Of a stretch of 64,000 bases of DNA, positions 17,838 to 28,646 are shown one piece after another. Each line of letters opens with the position of its first letter. The stretch's first letter is position 1. Under the pieces are notes generated by a model. The model saw only the letters and a program-made list of their open reading frames with translations, was not told the DNA's origin and did no database searches. A program made the translations under genes and the position numbers. Origin of the DNA: Thermanaeromonas toyohensis ToBE (GTDB lineage: Bacteria > Bacillota > DSM-521 > Neomoorellales > Neomoorellaceae); contig NZ_LT838272.1 in NCBI RefSeq assembly GCF_900176005.1, forward strand, positions 310,001 through 374,000, read 5' to 3'.

Positions 17838-19535
17838 ATTGGGGATTTCGGTACGAAAACGAGGTTAACAGGTGCCCAGATAATTATCAGGGCTTTACAA
17901 GCTGAAGGTGTGGATACAGTATTCGGGTATCCCGGCGGGGCTGTGCTTCCCCTCTACCATGAACTTTATACAGCCAATATCCGCCATATTTTAACCCGCC
18001 ATGAACAGGGAGCTGTCCATGCTGCTGACGGTTATGCGCGGGCTAGTGGGAAGCCAGGAGTATGCATAGTAACTTCCGGGCCGGGGGCTACTAACCTGAT
18101 AACAGGCATTACCAACGCTTTTATGGATTCTATCCCCCTTGTACTCTTAACTGGCCAAGTAGGTGTAAACTTAATCGGCCGGGATGCTTTCCAAGAGGCG
18201 GACATCACGGGCATCACCATGCCCATTACTAAATACAATTTTCTAGTTAAAAATATAAAGGATCTTGCGGCTACCATCCATGAAGCTTTTTATATTGCCA
18301 CTACAGGTCGACCTGGGCCAGTCCTTATAGATATCCCTAAAGATGTTACCACCCAGATAGAGGTTTTTAATGGTTACCCGCCTAAGAGTACTTTAAGGGG
18401 TTATCGCGTGTACCAAGACCCCCATCCCCTACAGGTGATCCAAGCGGTTAAGGCCATATCCAAGGCGGAGCGCCCCTTGCTTTTTGCTGGGGGAGGAGTT
18501 ATAAGTTCTGGCGCCCATGAAGAGTTAAGGCTTTTAGCTGAAAGCCAAGATATTCCAGTAATTATTAGCATGATGGGTAAGGGCGCCTTCCCTGAGGATC
18601 ATCCCCTTTTTGTGGGTATGGTGGGCATGCATGGAACCGTGGCCGCCAATAATGCCGTCTGCGAATGTGATCTTTTAATCGGAGTAGGCGTGCGTTTTGA
18701 TGACCGGGTTACCGGGAAGATTGAGGATTTTGCCCCGCGGGCTAAAATAATCCATATTGACATCGATCCAGCAGAGATCGGGAAAAATGTTCCCGCCCAT
18801 ATTCCTTTGGTGGCTGATGCCCGGCGGGCTCTACAGGCCTTGCTGGCTGAGCTACCTGGTCCCCAAAAACATCCTGCTTGGCGAGAAAGGATCCGCCGCT
18901 GGCAGGAAGAATATCCCCTCCAGTATAATAGGGATTGTGGTCTTAAGCCCCAATATGTGATAGAGGAACTTTACCGTTTAACTCAAGGAGAGGCCATTAT
19001 TTCTACTGATGTAGGGCAGCACCAGATGTGGGCTGTGCAGTATTACCCGGTCAGGCGACCGCGCACTTTCTTGTCTTCTTGTGGCCTAGGAGCCATGGGT
19101 TTTGGTGTGCCTGCAGCTATGGGTGCCCAGATTGCTAAACCTGAGGCTACTGTTATAGCTATTACCGGTGATGGTAGTTTCCAGATGAATTCCCAGGAGC
19201 TGGCAACCATAAGCTATTACAAGCTCCCTGTTAAGATAATATTACTGGATAATGGTTATCTAGGGATGGTACGCCAGTGGCAGGAATTCTTCTTTGACAG
19301 ACGTTATTCTTATTCAGATCTGTCCGCTGGTAACCCTGATTTTGTAAAACTTGCCGATGCTTATGGTATCCCTGCCCTTAGGGTTACGGAGAGATCCCAA
19401 GTAACTCAAGCTTTGGAAAAGGCCTTAAGTTATAACGGTCCCTTCCTGGTGGATGTTAAAATAGACCGCGAAGAGAACGTCTTACCCATGGTGCCTCCCG
19501 GTGGCACCTTAAGTCAGATGGTGGTAGGGAGGTAA
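17838..19535 (+). CDS. ilvB: Acetolactate synthase large (catalytic) subunit, first copy; apparent AUU start
   Basis: This thiamin-diphosphate enzyme joins two pyruvates to 2-acetolactate, or pyruvate and 2-oxobutyrate to 2-aceto-2-hydroxybutyrate. From ATT 17838 it has 565 residues, as expected for the family, beginning (M)[19 protein letters not shown]. Motifs include [25 protein letters not shown] (catalytic Glu), [22 protein letters not shown] and the cofactor motif GDGSFQMNS...[12 protein letters not shown]. The Trp of MVRQW is equivalent to Trp464 of E. coli AHAS II, which favours 2-oxobutyrate as second substrate. The first conventional in-frame start (GTG 17910) would remove 24 conserved residues and has no SD. 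Either AUU is used, or one G is missing from GGGG at 17841-17844, in which case a TTG start gives the same protein. Confidence 0.88.
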   Translation: MGDFGTKTRLTGAQIIIRALQAEGVDTVFGYPGGAVLPLYHELYTANIRHILTRHEQGAVHAADGYARASGKPGVCIVTSGPGATNLITGITNAFMDSIPLVLLTGQVGVNLIGRDAFQEADITGITMPITKYNFLVKNIKDLAATIHEAFYIATTGRPGPVLIDIPKDVTTQIEVFNGYPPKSTLRGYRVYQDPHPLQVIQAVKAISKAERPLLFAGGGVISSGAHEELRLLAESQDIPVIISMMGKGAFPEDHPLFVGMVGMHGTVAANNAVCECDLLIGVGVRFDDRVTGKIEDFAPRAKIIHIDIDPAEIGKNVPAHIPLVADARRALQALLAELPGPQKHPAWRERIRRWQEEYPLQYNRDCGLKPQYVIEELYRLTQGEAIISTDVGQHQMWAVQYYPVRRPRTFLSSCGLGAMGFGVPAAMGAQIAKPEATVIAITGDGSFQMNSQELATISYYKLPVKIILLDNGYLGMVRQWQEFFFDRRYSYSDLSAGNPDFVKLADAYGIPALRVTERSQVTQALEKALSYNGPFLVDVKIDREENVLPMVPPGGTLSQMVVGR

Positions 19536-19542
19536 AGGGAAT

Positions 19543-20076
19543 ATGAAACATACTTTAGCTGTTCTGGTAGAGAATCGACCAGGGGTCCTGATGCGGGTAG
19601 CCGGTCTTTTTGCCCGCCGGGGGTACAATATCGAGAGCCTGGCTGTAGGGCCTACGGAAAACCCTTCTATTTCCCGCATGACTATAGTAGTAGAGGGAGA
19701 CGAGCGCACCATTGAACAGGTGTGTAAGCAGTTAAACAAGTTAATAGACGTTATCAAAGTTAGCGATATAACTGCCGATCCCCATGTGGGCCGGGAACTT
19801 ATCCTTATCAAGGTAAATGCAGATCCCCAGGTGAGAGGGGAAATCATGCAGATTGTGGAGATCTTCCGGGCCCGCATTGTGGATATAGCCCGCGACACCC
19901 TTATTATAGAAGCCACAGGCGATGAGGATAAGATAAACGCCATAGAGAATGCCCTAAGGCCTTTCGGGATCCGGGAAGTAGCCCGCACAGGGAAGATCGC
20001 CCTGGTGCGGGGGGCGAGAGGCAAGATTTTGGAGGCTAATATCAATGGCCAGGAGACGGCTACTCAAACCGGGTAG
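19543..20076 (+). CDS. ilvN: Acetolactate synthase small (regulatory) subunit
   Basis: The 177 residues carry an N-terminal ACT domain ([28 protein letters not shown], with the valine-binding loop) and the C-terminal ALS_ss domain (GRELILIKV...[15 protein letters not shown]). It activates the catalytic subunit and confers feedback inhibition by branched-chain amino acids. It lies 7 bases after ilvB and 15 bases before the second catalytic gene, and is the only small subunit in the window, so it may serve both. Confidence 0.95.
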   Translation: MKHTLAVLVENRPGVLMRVAGLFARRGYNIESLAVGPTENPSISRMTIVVEGDERTIEQVCKQLNKLIDVIKVSDITADPHVGRELILIKVNADPQVRGEIMQIVEIFRARIVDIARDTLIIEATGDEDKINAIENALRPFGIREVARTGKIALVRGARGKILEANINGQETATQTG

Positions 20077-20091
20077 AAGGGGGGAAGGGGA

Positions 20092-21765
20092 TTGGCCCGT
20101 ACTGGTGCCCAGGCAGTTATCGAGGTTTTGCTGGAGGAAGGCGTAGAACTTATTTTTGGTTACCCTGGAGGGGCGGTATTGCCCCTTTACCATGCTTTGG
20201 CGGACAGCCCTATAAAGCATATTCTGGTCCGCCACGAGCAGTCGGCTGTACATGCCGCTAGTGGATACGCCCGGGCCAGCGGTAAAGTGGGAGTCTGTTT
20301 TGCTACTTCCGGTCCAGGGGCCACCAATTTGGTTACCGGAATCGCTACTGCTTATATGGATTCCATTCCGGTAGTAATTATTACAGGTCAAGTACCTACC
20401 AGCATGGTGGGTACTGATGCTTTCCAGGAAGTAGATGTGACCGGTATTACCATGCCCATAACTAAGCATAATTATTTGGTTAAGAATGTATCTGACCTCC
20501 CGCGGGTGGTTAAAGAAGCTTTCTATATCGCCCGCACCGGCCGGCCGGGACCTGTATTGATAGATCTTCCCCGGGATGTGGCTTTGTCTCCCTGCGAGGC
20601 ACCCATCCCTTCTAAAATAGAGATACGGGGTTATAAACCTACCTACCGGGGGCATCCAGGTCAGATCCGGGCCCTGGCGGACCTATTGCTTAAGGCTGAG
20701 CGCCCGATTATCTTTGTTGGTGGTGGAGTTATCGCCTCGGGTGCGGAAGAGCTTCTCCTTAAGCTTGCGGAGACCCTCCAGGCACCAGTAGCTACTACTT
20801 TACCGGGCCTGGGAGCTTTTCCAGAGGATCATCCCTTATCTTTAGGTATGGTAGGCCTCCATGGAAAACCTTATGCTAACCATGCTGTTATGGAGTGCGA
20901 TGTTCTGTTTGGGATCGGAGTTCGGTTTGACGATCGGGTGACGGGTGCCCTAGATAAGTTTGCTCCGCAGGCCAAGATAGCCCATGTGGACATTGATCCT
21001 GCTGAGATCGGTAAAAACGTCCGCGTGGATTTGCCACTGGTGGGGGACGCCCGCACGGTTTTGGCGGATCTCCTACCTTTGCTTAAGCCTGTTAAAAGGG
21101 AGGCCTGGCTTAAACGTATAAAGGAGCTACAAGAAGAATTCCCCTTAACTTATGGACGCGGGGGCGGGGATGTGCGTCCCCAATGGGTCATCCAGCGGCT
21201 AGGAGAGATGACCCGTGGCCGAGCTATTATCACCACTGATGTAGGCCAGCACCAGATGTGGGCTGCCCTGTATTATGGGTTTACGCGGCCGCGGAGCTTC
21301 ATATCTTCTTGCGGCCTAGGTACCATGGGTTATGGTTTTCCCGCAGCTATCGGGGCCAAACTTGCACGGCCGGAGGAAATGGTGTGGGTGATCACCGGGG
21401 ATGGCAGCTTCCAAATGGGGATGGCCGAACTAGGTACGGCCATGGAACACAATCTCCCTATCAAGATCCTCCTCTTTAATAACCAAAGCCTAGCCATGGT
21501 TCGTCAACTCCAGCATTTTTATTATGAGGGTAAGTATACAGCTGTACATTTCCATGGCAACCCTGATTTTGTTCGGCTGGTGGAAGCTTATGGTGCGGTG
21601 GGCCTGCGGGTGACTCGCCAGGAGGAAGTAATTCCTGCCCTGCAGGAGGCTATGCAGAATGGCCGTTTAACCCTTATAGAGTTTCTCATCAGCGAAGAAG
21701 AGATGGTATATCCTATGGTCCCTGCTGGAGCTGCCTTAAACGAGATGATCTTACCGGAGGATTAA
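20092..21765 (+). CDS. ilvB: Acetolactate synthase large subunit, second copy
   Basis: This 557-residue paralogue has intact catalytic elements: [29 protein letters not shown] (catalytic Glu), [27 protein letters not shown] and the thiamin motif GDGSFQMGM...NNQSLAMVRQLQ. In MVRQ(L) a leucine replaces the tryptophan that gives E. coli AHAS II its preference for 2-oxobutyrate, so I infer a bias toward 2-acetolactate (valine/leucine). Start is TTG 20092 with an exceptionally G-rich SD. It occupies the place where related genomes usually carry ilvC between ilvN and leuA. A catabolic acetolactate synthase is a less likely alternative, given the operon. Confidence 0.92.
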   Translation: MARTGAQAVIEVLLEEGVELIFGYPGGAVLPLYHALADSPIKHILVRHEQSAVHAASGYARASGKVGVCFATSGPGATNLVTGIATAYMDSIPVVIITGQVPTSMVGTDAFQEVDVTGITMPITKHNYLVKNVSDLPRVVKEAFYIARTGRPGPVLIDLPRDVALSPCEAPIPSKIEIRGYKPTYRGHPGQIRALADLLLKAERPIIFVGGGVIASGAEELLLKLAETLQAPVATTLPGLGAFPEDHPLSLGMVGLHGKPYANHAVMECDVLFGIGVRFDDRVTGALDKFAPQAKIAHVDIDPAEIGKNVRVDLPLVGDARTVLADLLPLLKPVKREAWLKRIKELQEEFPLTYGRGGGDVRPQWVIQRLGEMTRGRAIITTDVGQHQMWAALYYGFTRPRSFISSCGLGTMGYGFPAAIGAKLARPEEMVWVITGDGSFQMGMAELGTAMEHNLPIKILLFNNQSLAMVRQLQHFYYEGKYTAVHFHGNPDFVRLVEAYGAVGLRVTRQEEVIPALQEAMQNGRLTLIEFLISEEEMVYPMVPAGAALNEMILPED

Positions 21766-21807
21766 AGTAAATCTTAAGGGGAAGAAGGGAAAGGGAGCAT
21801 TTAAGAC

Positions 21808-23391
21808 ATGGAAAGGGAAGGACGAAGGATTTATATCTTTGATACAACTTTGCGCGATGGCGAGCAATCTCCGGGTGTAAGTTTAAACGTCCAAGAAAAA
21901 CTGGAGATCGCACGGCAATTGGCTAAACTAAAGGTGGATGTTATCGAGGCTGGCTTTCCTATCGCTTCGCCAGGAGATTTTGAAGCAGTAAAGGCTATAG
22001 CCCAGGAGATAGAGGGGCCAGTTATAGCCGCCTTGGCCCGTATAAACGAAAAAGATATTGATCGCGCTTGGGAAGCAGTTAAATATGCTGCCCGGCCTCG
22101 CCTGCATGTGTTTATTGCCACTTCCGATATCCACATGAAACACAAATTACGCATGACGCGGGAGGAGGTTCTGGCTGCTGTCCAGCGAGGGGTAACTTAT
22201 GCTAAACAGCACTGCCAGGATGTAGAGTTTTCTCCTGAGGATGCCTCCCGGAGCGATCCTGACTTTTTATGCCAAGTTTTGGAACTGGCCATCGCTTCGG
22301 GAGCTACTGTACTTAATATTCCCGATACTGTGGGTTATGCCACTCCGCCAGAGTTCGGGAGGCTTATAGCCCTTATACGCCAGCGCGTGCGAGGTATAGA
22401 AGGTGTGACTTTAAGCGTGCATTGCCACAATGATCTGGGCTTGGCAGTAGCCAATTCTTTAGCGGCTATAGAAAACGGCGCCACCCAGGTAGAGTGTGCC
22501 GTAAATGGGATCGGTGAACGGGCTGGGAACACGGCCCTGGAAGAGATCGTTATGGCCCTGTTTACCCGCTATGATTACTACCGTTGTAAAACCGGCATCG
22601 TTACCGAGGAGATCTACCGCACCAGCCGCCTGGTTAGTACCCTTACGGGTATGCCGGTCCAATACAACAAAGCCATTGTGGGTAAGAACGCCTTCGCCCA
22701 CGAATCTGGTATCCACCAGGATGGCGTGCTTAAAGAAAGAACCACCTACGAGATCATGAATCCAGCCATGATTGGCCTGGTGCAAAGCAATATCGTCCTG
22801 GGCAAGCACTCTGGTCGTCATGCTTTACGTACGCGTTTAGCTGAGCTAGGTTTTAATTTAACTGAAGCTGAGTTAGAAAAAGCTTTTCAGCGCTTCAAAG
22901 AGCTTGCCGACAGGAAAAAAGAGATAACTGACCGGGATCTAGAAGCTATTGTAGAGCACGAAATACGGCATATCCCGGAAAAGTATGCTTTAGAACACCT
23001 GCATATCTCCACGGGTACCCACGTGATACCTACGGCTACAGTAGGGCTTAAAGTGGGAGACCAGGTATGGGAAGAGGCGGCTTGTGGCGAAGGCCCGGTG
23101 GACGCTACCTTCAAGGCTATAGATAAAATTACGCGCCTCCCTCTAGCTCTTAAGTCTTATTCGTTAAATGCCGTAACTGGGGGCAAGGACGCCATGGGCG
23201 AAGTCACTGTGCAAGTGGAGTATGAAGGGCGGACCTTCATCGGGCGCGGTATAAGTACTGATATCCTGGAGGCCAGCGCACGGGCTTATCTTAACGCCAT
23301 AAATAAATTAGTTTATGATGTGGGCGAGGAGAACTTACACTATGTAGACGAAGTGAATAACGGAAACGCACGCACCGGAGTCAACACCTAA
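21808..23391 (+). CDS. leuA: 2-isopropylmalate synthase
   Basis: LeuA condenses acetyl-CoA with 2-oxoisovalerate, the first committed step to leucine. The 527 residues show the DRE-TIM core ([17 protein letters not shown]), [27 protein letters not shown], the GIGERAGN loop, [14 protein letters not shown] and, from about residue 400, the LeuA dimer domain that binds leucine as feedback inhibitor. ATG 21808 has SD AAAGGGAG. It starts 42 bases after the second ilvB. Confidence 0.95.
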   Translation: MEREGRRIYIFDTTLRDGEQSPGVSLNVQEKLEIARQLAKLKVDVIEAGFPIASPGDFEAVKAIAQEIEGPVIAALARINEKDIDRAWEAVKYAARPRLHVFIATSDIHMKHKLRMTREEVLAAVQRGVTYAKQHCQDVEFSPEDASRSDPDFLCQVLELAIASGATVLNIPDTVGYATPPEFGRLIALIRQRVRGIEGVTLSVHCHNDLGLAVANSLAAIENGATQVECAVNGIGERAGNTALEEIVMALFTRYDYYRCKTGIVTEEIYRTSRLVSTLTGMPVQYNKAIVGKNAFAHESGIHQDGVLKERTTYEIMNPAMIGLVQSNIVLGKHSGRHALRTRLAELGFNLTEAELEKAFQRFKELADRKKEITDRDLEAIVEHEIRHIPEKYALEHLHISTGTHVIPTATVGLKVGDQVWEEAACGEGPVDATFKAIDKITRLPLALKSYSLNAVTGGKDAMGEVTVQVEYEGRTFIGRGISTDILEASARAYLNAINKLVYDVGEENLHYVDEVNNGNARTGVNT

Positions 23392-23435
23392 CTCCAGAAA
23401 ATACGGGGCAGGATATTAGGAGGCTATTGGAGAGT

Positions 23436-24695
23436 ATGGGCTTGACCATGACAGAAAAGATTTTGGCTTTCCATGCTGGCCTTAAAGAGGTGGAGCCGGG
23501 GCAGCTCATAAATGCGCGCATCGATCTAGCCTTAGCTAACGATATCACGGCTCCCCTAGCTATAAAGGAGTTTCGCCGCTTAGGTGTAAGCTATGTCTTT
23601 GATCCCCAACGGGTGGTCCTGGTCCCCGATCATTTCACCCCCAACAAAGATATAAAATCGGCTGAGCAAGTAAAGATAGTGCGAGAGTTTGCCCGGGAGC
23701 AAAAGGTTATCTATTATGAAGTAGGCCGCATGGGGATCGAACATTGCCTATTACCTGAGGAGGGGCTGGTGGGGCCGGGGGATCTCATTATAGGTGCGGA
23801 CTCCCATACTTGCACTTATGGAGCCCTGGGTGCCTTTGCCACGGGTGTAGGTTCCACCGATCTGGCCGCAGCCATGGCTACTGGAGAATGCTGGTTTAAA
23901 GTGCCGGAGACCATACTCTTACGGTATTACGGAACCTTACGCCCCTGGGTGGGAGGTAAGGACTTGATACTATATACTATCGGGGACCTGGGGGTAGACG
24001 GTGCCCGTTATAAAGCTTTAGAGTTTACTGGGGAAGCCATAGCAGAGCTATCCATGGACAGCCGGTTCAGTATGGCCAACATGGCTATTGAAGCGGGGGC
24101 CAAGAACGGGATCTTCCCGGTGGATGAAAAGACCTTGGAATATATTCGAGGAAGGGTTAAACGCTCTTACCAAGTTTATACCAGCGATCCCGATGCCCGC
24201 TATGCTGAAATACGGGAGTACGATGTTAGCCGTATTGAACCCCAGGTAGCTTTCCCTCACTTGCCGGAGAACACCCGGCCTATAAGCCAGGTGGGGGATA
24301 TCAAAATAGATCAGGTTGTAATAGGTTCCTGCACCAACGGGCGGATGGAAGATCTGCGGGTGGCGGCTAAAATTTTACGGGGGAAGAAGGTACATCCGGA
24401 GGTCAGGCTTATAATTATCCCGGGAACCCAGAGGATCTACGCCCAAGCCATTGAAGAGGGTCTTATAAGCGTATTCATTGAGGCCGGGGCAGCTGTATCC
24501 ACACCTACCTGTGGGCCCTGCCTGGGCGGTCATATGGGTATCCTGGCTCGGGGAGAAAGGGCCGTGGCTACTACCAACCGTAACTTTGTGGGGCGTATGG
24601 GACATCCCGAAAGTGAGGTATACTTGGCTGGACCGGCGGTGGCCGCTGCCAGCGCCATTAAAGGCCGTATAGCTGCGCCCGAGGAAGTATTGTAA
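23436..24695 (+). CDS. leuC: 3-isopropylmalate dehydratase large subunit (homoaconitase/archaeal-type LeuC)
   Basis: LeuC with LeuD isomerises 2- to 3-isopropylmalate at a [4Fe-4S] cluster. The 419 residues are the compact HACN-type length rather than the about 465 of enterobacterial LeuC. Motifs include [42 protein letters not shown] and [11 protein letters not shown] with the cluster cysteines. I prefer ATG 23436 over TTG 23427, because the AGGAGG SD at 23418-23423 is too close to the TTG. Confidence 0.93.
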   Translation: MGLTMTEKILAFHAGLKEVEPGQLINARIDLALANDITAPLAIKEFRRLGVSYVFDPQRVVLVPDHFTPNKDIKSAEQVKIVREFAREQKVIYYEVGRMGIEHCLLPEEGLVGPGDLIIGADSHTCTYGALGAFATGVGSTDLAAAMATGECWFKVPETILLRYYGTLRPWVGGKDLILYTIGDLGVDGARYKALEFTGEAIAELSMDSRFSMANMAIEAGAKNGIFPVDEKTLEYIRGRVKRSYQVYTSDPDARYAEIREYDVSRIEPQVAFPHLPENTRPISQVGDIKIDQVVIGSCTNGRMEDLRVAAKILRGKKVHPEVRLIIIPGTQRIYAQAIEEGLISVFIEAGAAVSTPTCGPCLGGHMGILARGERAVATTNRNFVGRMGHPESEVYLAGPAVAAASAIKGRIAAPEEVL

Positions 24696-24720
24696 AGATC
24701 AAAGGGGGAATCCGGGCGAA

Positions 24721-25224
24721 ATGCAGCCTATCCAGGGTAGATGCCATAAATTCGGCGACGACATAGATACTGATGTCATTATCCCGGCCCGCTATCTTAA
24801 TACCGCTGATCCCCAGGAGCTAGCCAAACACTGCATGGAAGATGCGGATCCTACTTTTCCCGCCAAGGTTAAACCTGGCGACATTATAGTAGCGGGAAAA
24901 AACTTCGGCTGCGGGAGCTCCCGGGAGCATGCGCCCTTGGCTATTAAAGCGGCTGGGGTAGCAGCAGTAGTAGCTTCTTCCTTTGCACGTATTTTTTATC
25001 GCAATGCCATCAATATAGGGCTTCCTATTTTTGAAGCTCCGGAAGTGGCCAAATCTTGTGAGGCGGGAGATGAAATAATTATCTATCCGGAACAAGGTAT
25101 AATCACCAACTTGACTAAGAATATCACCTTCCGGACAGCACCTTTCCCGCCCTTTATGCAAGGGATTATGGCGGCGGGAGGACTTATACCTTATGTAGCA
25201 AGGAAATTGAAGGGAGAGATTTAA
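24721..25224 (+). CDS. leuD: 3-isopropylmalate dehydratase small subunit
   Basis: The 167 residues supply the swivelling domain of isopropylmalate isomerase: [36 protein letters not shown] (substrate-binding loop) and [16 protein letters not shown]. Its length matches the small HACN-type LeuD that partners the short LeuC. It is 25 bases after leuC and 6 before leuB. Confidence 0.95.
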   Translation: MQPIQGRCHKFGDDIDTDVIIPARYLNTADPQELAKHCMEDADPTFPAKVKPGDIIVAGKNFGCGSSREHAPLAIKAAGVAAVVASSFARIFYRNAINIGLPIFEAPEVAKSCEAGDEIIIYPEQGIITNLTKNITFRTAPFPPFMQGIMAAGGLIPYVARKLKGEI

Positions 25225-25230
25225 CGGTAA

Positions 25231-26304
25231 ATGTACAAGATCGCTGTTCTCCCTGGTGACGGAATCGGTCCAGAAATAATTCCCCAAGCTATTAAGGTTC
25301 TTAAGGCCATCACCAAGAAGTACGGGGTAAGGTTTGAATTCCAGGAGGGCCTGGTAGGGGGAGCGGCCATAGATGCTTATGGGACGGCCCTGCCGGAGGA
25401 GACTTTGAAACTTTGCCAGGAGAGCCAGGCCATCCTCTTGGGGGCAGTAGGGGGGCCTAAATGGGATTCCCTTCCTCCTCCTCAGCGGCCGGAAACAGCA
25501 GCCCTACTTGCCCTGCGGAAAGGGTTGGGGCTCTATGCCAACATAAGGCCAGCTTATCTTTTTCCTGCCCTGGCCGATTCTTCCCCCCTAAAAAAAGAAG
25601 TGGTAGAAGGAACTGATCTTCTGATCTTGCGGGAGCTCACCGGTGGCCTCTATTTTGGAGAGAAAAAAAGGGAACGTACGGCCACCGGGGAGGTAGCTTG
25701 GGATACCCTCATATATACTTCTGAAGAGATAGAACGCATACTCCGTTTAGGCTTCGAGTTGGCCAGAGAGCGTAGGAGGAAGCTCACCTCTGTAGACAAG
25801 GCTAATGTACTTATAACCTCCCGCCTCTGGAGGGAAACAGCGGAAAAGTTAGCCCAAGAGTACCCCGATGTAGAGCTAGAACATATGTACGTAGATAACT
25901 GCGCCATGCAGCTCATCCGCCGGCCACGCCAATTTGATGTCCTGGTCATGGAGAACACCTTTGGCGATATTTTAAGCGATCTAGCCTCGGTGTTGAGCGG
26001 TTCCATCGGAATGCTACCTTCGGCTAGCATAGGAGGGAAAACTGCTCTATACGAGCCGGTTCACGGCTCAGCTCCAGATATCGCGGGCCAGAAAAAGGCT
26101 AATCCTTTAGCTACCATACTCTCAGCGGCCTTAATGCTCCGGATCTCCTTTAAAATGGAACAAGCGGCTCGTGACATAGAGAACGCGGTAAATAGAGTCC
26201 TGGAACAAGGTTACCGGACGCTGGATATCTTGAGCGAAGGTACAACCCTGGTCAATACTGAGGAAATGGGAGATCTGGTAAGGCAGGCAGTGGAAGAGGG
26301 GTAA
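25231..26304 (+). CDS. leuB: 3-isopropylmalate dehydrogenase
   Basis: LeuB oxidatively decarboxylates 3-isopropylmalate with NAD+ to 2-oxoisocaproate. The 357-residue beta-decarboxylating dehydrogenase shows [71 protein letters not shown] and [18 protein letters not shown], the NAD-binding loop. It is separated from leuD by six bases. Confidence 0.95.
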   Translation: MYKIAVLPGDGIGPEIIPQAIKVLKAITKKYGVRFEFQEGLVGGAAIDAYGTALPEETLKLCQESQAILLGAVGGPKWDSLPPPQRPETAALLALRKGLGLYANIRPAYLFPALADSSPLKKEVVEGTDLLILRELTGGLYFGEKKRERTATGEVAWDTLIYTSEEIERILRLGFELARERRRKLTSVDKANVLITSRLWRETAEKLAQEYPDVELEHMYVDNCAMQLIRRPRQFDVLVMENTFGDILSDLASVLSGSIGMLPSASIGGKTALYEPVHGSAPDIAGQKKANPLATILSAALMLRISFKMEQAARDIENAVNRVLEQGYRTLDILSEGTTLVNTEEMGDLVRQAVEEG

Positions 26305-26308
26305 AGGT

Positions 26309-27892
26309 ATGGCGGAAAAGATATACCTCTATGATACTACTTTACGGGATGGCAGCCAGGCGGAAGGTATAAGCCTTTCAGTAGAAGATAAAATTAAAAT
26401 AGCTAAGCGGCTAGATCTTTTCGGTATGGACTATATTGAAGGCGGCTGGCCCGCGGCCAATCCTAAGGATATGGAGTTTTTTGAGCGGGCTCAAAGACTC
26501 ACCTGGCACCACGCAAGGCTTGCTGCCTTTGGCCGGACACGAAAGCCCGGAGGCCGGGTAGAGGAGGACGAAAATCTCTTAGCCATACTACAGACAGGTG
26601 TTAAAGTTGCCACCATTTTTGGCAAGACATGGGATTTACATGTCTACCAAGCCTTAAACACCACCCTGGAAGAAAACCTGGCCATGATCCGGGAAACAGT
26701 GGGCTTCCTGGTGGAACGGGGTCTCGAGGTTGTTTATGATGCTGAGCACTTTTTTGATGGGTATAAGAACAATCCCGATTATGCCCTGGCCTGCCTTAAA
26801 GAGGCAGCTTCGGCGGGGGCTAGCTGGATCGTTCTTTGCGATACCAATGGTGGCTGCCTGCCGGGCGAGATCGAAGAGGCGGTTAAACGGGTGCGCCAAG
26901 TTATAGATAAACCCTTGGGCATCCACACCCACAACGATGGTGAGCTGGCAGTAGCCAATACTTTGGCGGCGGTTATGGCCGGGTGCCGCCAGGTACAGGG
27001 TACCATTAACGGGTTCGGGGAGCGTTGCGGTAACGCCAACCTTTGCTCTGTAATTCCCAACCTAGAGCTAAAATTGGGCTACAGGTGCTTACCACCCGGC
27101 CATCTAAGGGAGCTCACCGAAGTATCTCGCTATGTAAGCGAGATTGCTAATGTAATCCAGCCTAACAATCAACCCTTTGTAGGTTATAGTGCCTTTGCCC
27201 ACAAGGGCGGTATCCATGTTAGCGCAGTGATGAAAAATGCCTCTACCTATGAACATATTCCGCCTGAAAAGGTGGGTAATAAAAGGCGCGTATTAGTCTC
27301 CGAGCTGGCTGGGGCTAGCAATCTACGGTATAAAGCAGCAGAGATGGGCCTAAAATTAGACGGCCGCCAGACAAGTGATGTGGTGGAATGCATTAAGGAG
27401 CTCGAACGGCAGGGTTATCAGTTTGAGGGAGCTGAGGCCTCCCTGGAGCTTCTCTTACGTAAGGCCAGCGGGGAATACCGCCAGCCCTTTCAGGTGGATT
27501 ACTTCCGGATCTTAGTAGAAAAGAGGGAAGATCAGGAGGCTACTGCTGAGGCTATTGTTAAGCTCCGGGTAGGTGACCAGGTAGTACACACGGCGGCGGA
27601 AGGGAACGGCCCGGTTAATGCGCTGGATAATGCCCTGCGTAAAGCCTTAGAAGAATTTTTCCCTGCCATCCGGCGTATGCGCTTGACTGACTACAAAGTT
27701 AGGGTACTAGATGAGGAGGCGGCCACCAGCGCCAAGGTACGGGTATTGATCGAATCCCGGGACGCTAACAATTCCTGGAGTACAGTGGGAGTATCTACCA
27801 ACATCATCGAGGCTAGCTGGGAGGCCCTGCTAGATAGTATGGAATATGCTTTACTTAAAGAGGGTGCTCAAAGAGAGGCGGCGGGAGCTTAA
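26309..27892 (+). CDS. cimA: (R)-citramalate synthase
   Basis: CimA condenses acetyl-CoA and pyruvate to citramalate, which the leuCDB products can turn into 2-oxobutyrate for isoleucine without threonine. The 527-residue DRE-TIM enzyme has YDTTLRDGSQAEGISLS, GGWPAANPKD, FGKTWDLHV, YDAEHFFDGY, LCDTNGG, IHTHNDGELAVANT and GTINGFGERCGN, with the C-terminal regulatory domain from about residue 400. The GGWPxxNPKD and AEHFFDGY signatures separate CimA from LeuA and homocitrate synthase. It is the last gene of the operon, 4 bases after leuB; no ilvA is present, consistent with a citramalate route. Confidence 0.9.
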   Translation: MAEKIYLYDTTLRDGSQAEGISLSVEDKIKIAKRLDLFGMDYIEGGWPAANPKDMEFFERAQRLTWHHARLAAFGRTRKPGGRVEEDENLLAILQTGVKVATIFGKTWDLHVYQALNTTLEENLAMIRETVGFLVERGLEVVYDAEHFFDGYKNNPDYALACLKEAASAGASWIVLCDTNGGCLPGEIEEAVKRVRQVIDKPLGIHTHNDGELAVANTLAAVMAGCRQVQGTINGFGERCGNANLCSVIPNLELKLGYRCLPPGHLRELTEVSRYVSEIANVIQPNNQPFVGYSAFAHKGGIHVSAVMKNASTYEHIPPEKVGNKRRVLVSELAGASNLRYKAAEMGLKLDGRQTSDVVECIKELERQGYQFEGAEASLELLLRKASGEYRQPFQVDYFRILVEKREDQEATAEAIVKLRVGDQVVHTAAEGNGPVNALDNALRKALEEFFPAIRRMRLTDYKVRVLDEEAATSAKVRVLIESRDANNSWSTVGVSTNIIEASWEALLDSMEYALLKEGAQREAAGA

Positions 27893-27916
27893 AAGGTATA
27901 GATGTGCAAGAACTGC

Positions 27917-28630
27917 TTATTTGCTTGCAGCTTCTTCTTTAGCAGGATGGCCGTATTTTAACCTTATGGGCGGGGCTGCGGGGAGCTTAATTTCTTGGTG
28001 CTTTTTAATATCCGGGCGGATGTTATAAAGTGTGCTTAAGTTATCTATAAGACCGCCTGTAAAGGTTAAACCTTTTTCCAGGGTATCAGGATCCCCGATG
28101 GCCTTGATCACAATAGGATAGAGGAGTTTCTGGCCGTTTACTGTGTGGTAGATACTGCGGCCTTCTTCTTTATCCAGTATAAATGTGGCCGGGGTTACAC
28201 GGTGGTCGTTTATAGCGATGGCCTCGGCACCGGAAACCCAAAGTTCATTTACCAGGTCCACCAGGTCAGTATCCAGAAGAGGGGCATCGCCAGTGAAACT
28301 TACGGTGATCCCGGGGCCCTTTACAGGAATAAGTCCTAGGGCGATCTTCAAGCGCAGGAGCTCCTTTTCCAGGGCGACCTGGGCTTTATCACTTTCTCCC
28401 CAGGTATTAGTTAAAGCCTGAAGCTGTTCCTCAAGCTCATTGACTTCTTGGACGAGCTGGCTACGCTTGGCATTAGAATTTTTCCACATGGCTACCAGAT
28501 CCTCTGTTTTCTGGGCTTCCAGAGAGCTAGCCAGGAGCCTTTGTGTACGAAATTGTAAAGCCAAAAGGATGCCTAGGATGACCAATACTACTGTTAGACA
28601 GGTTTGACACCAGACTCTACGCGGGAGCAT
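27917..28630 (-). CDS. DUF881 family membrane-anchored coiled-coil protein (YlxW/YlxX-like), second of pair
   Basis: A 237-residue protein with one N-terminal transmembrane segment (CLTVVLVILGILLALQF), then a heptad-rich helix of about 70 residues with NELEEQLQALTN, then the DUF881 domain. The domain begins ALGLIPVKGPGITVSFTGDAPLL and runs through VNELWVSGAEAIAINDHRVT. The family occurs next to division or cyclic-di-AMP genes in Firmicutes; its function is not established. The start ATG 28630 has an AAGGAGGT SD at 28641-28648, and that SD overlaps the stop of the upstream paralogue, so the two are translationally coupled. The gene is convergent with cimA. Confidence 0.88.
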   Translation of the reverse strand: MLPRRVWCQTCLTVVLVILGILLALQFRTQRLLASSLEAQKTEDLVAMWKNSNAKRSQLVQEVNELEEQLQALTNTWGESDKAQVALEKELLRLKIALGLIPVKGPGITVSFTGDAPLLDTDLVDLVNELWVSGAEAIAINDHRVTPATFILDKEEGRSIYHTVNGQKLLYPIVIKAIGDPDTLEKGLTFTGGLIDNLSTLYNIRPDIKKHQEIKLPAAPPIRLKYGHPAKEEAASK

Positions 28631-28646
28631 GAGCTTAATTACCTCC

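Noticed and set aside
17910-19535. ilvB starting at GTG 17910 (541 residues)
   Set aside because: It lacks an SD and removes conserved N-terminal residues that are present in frame upstream and begin at a codon perfectly spaced from a strong SD.
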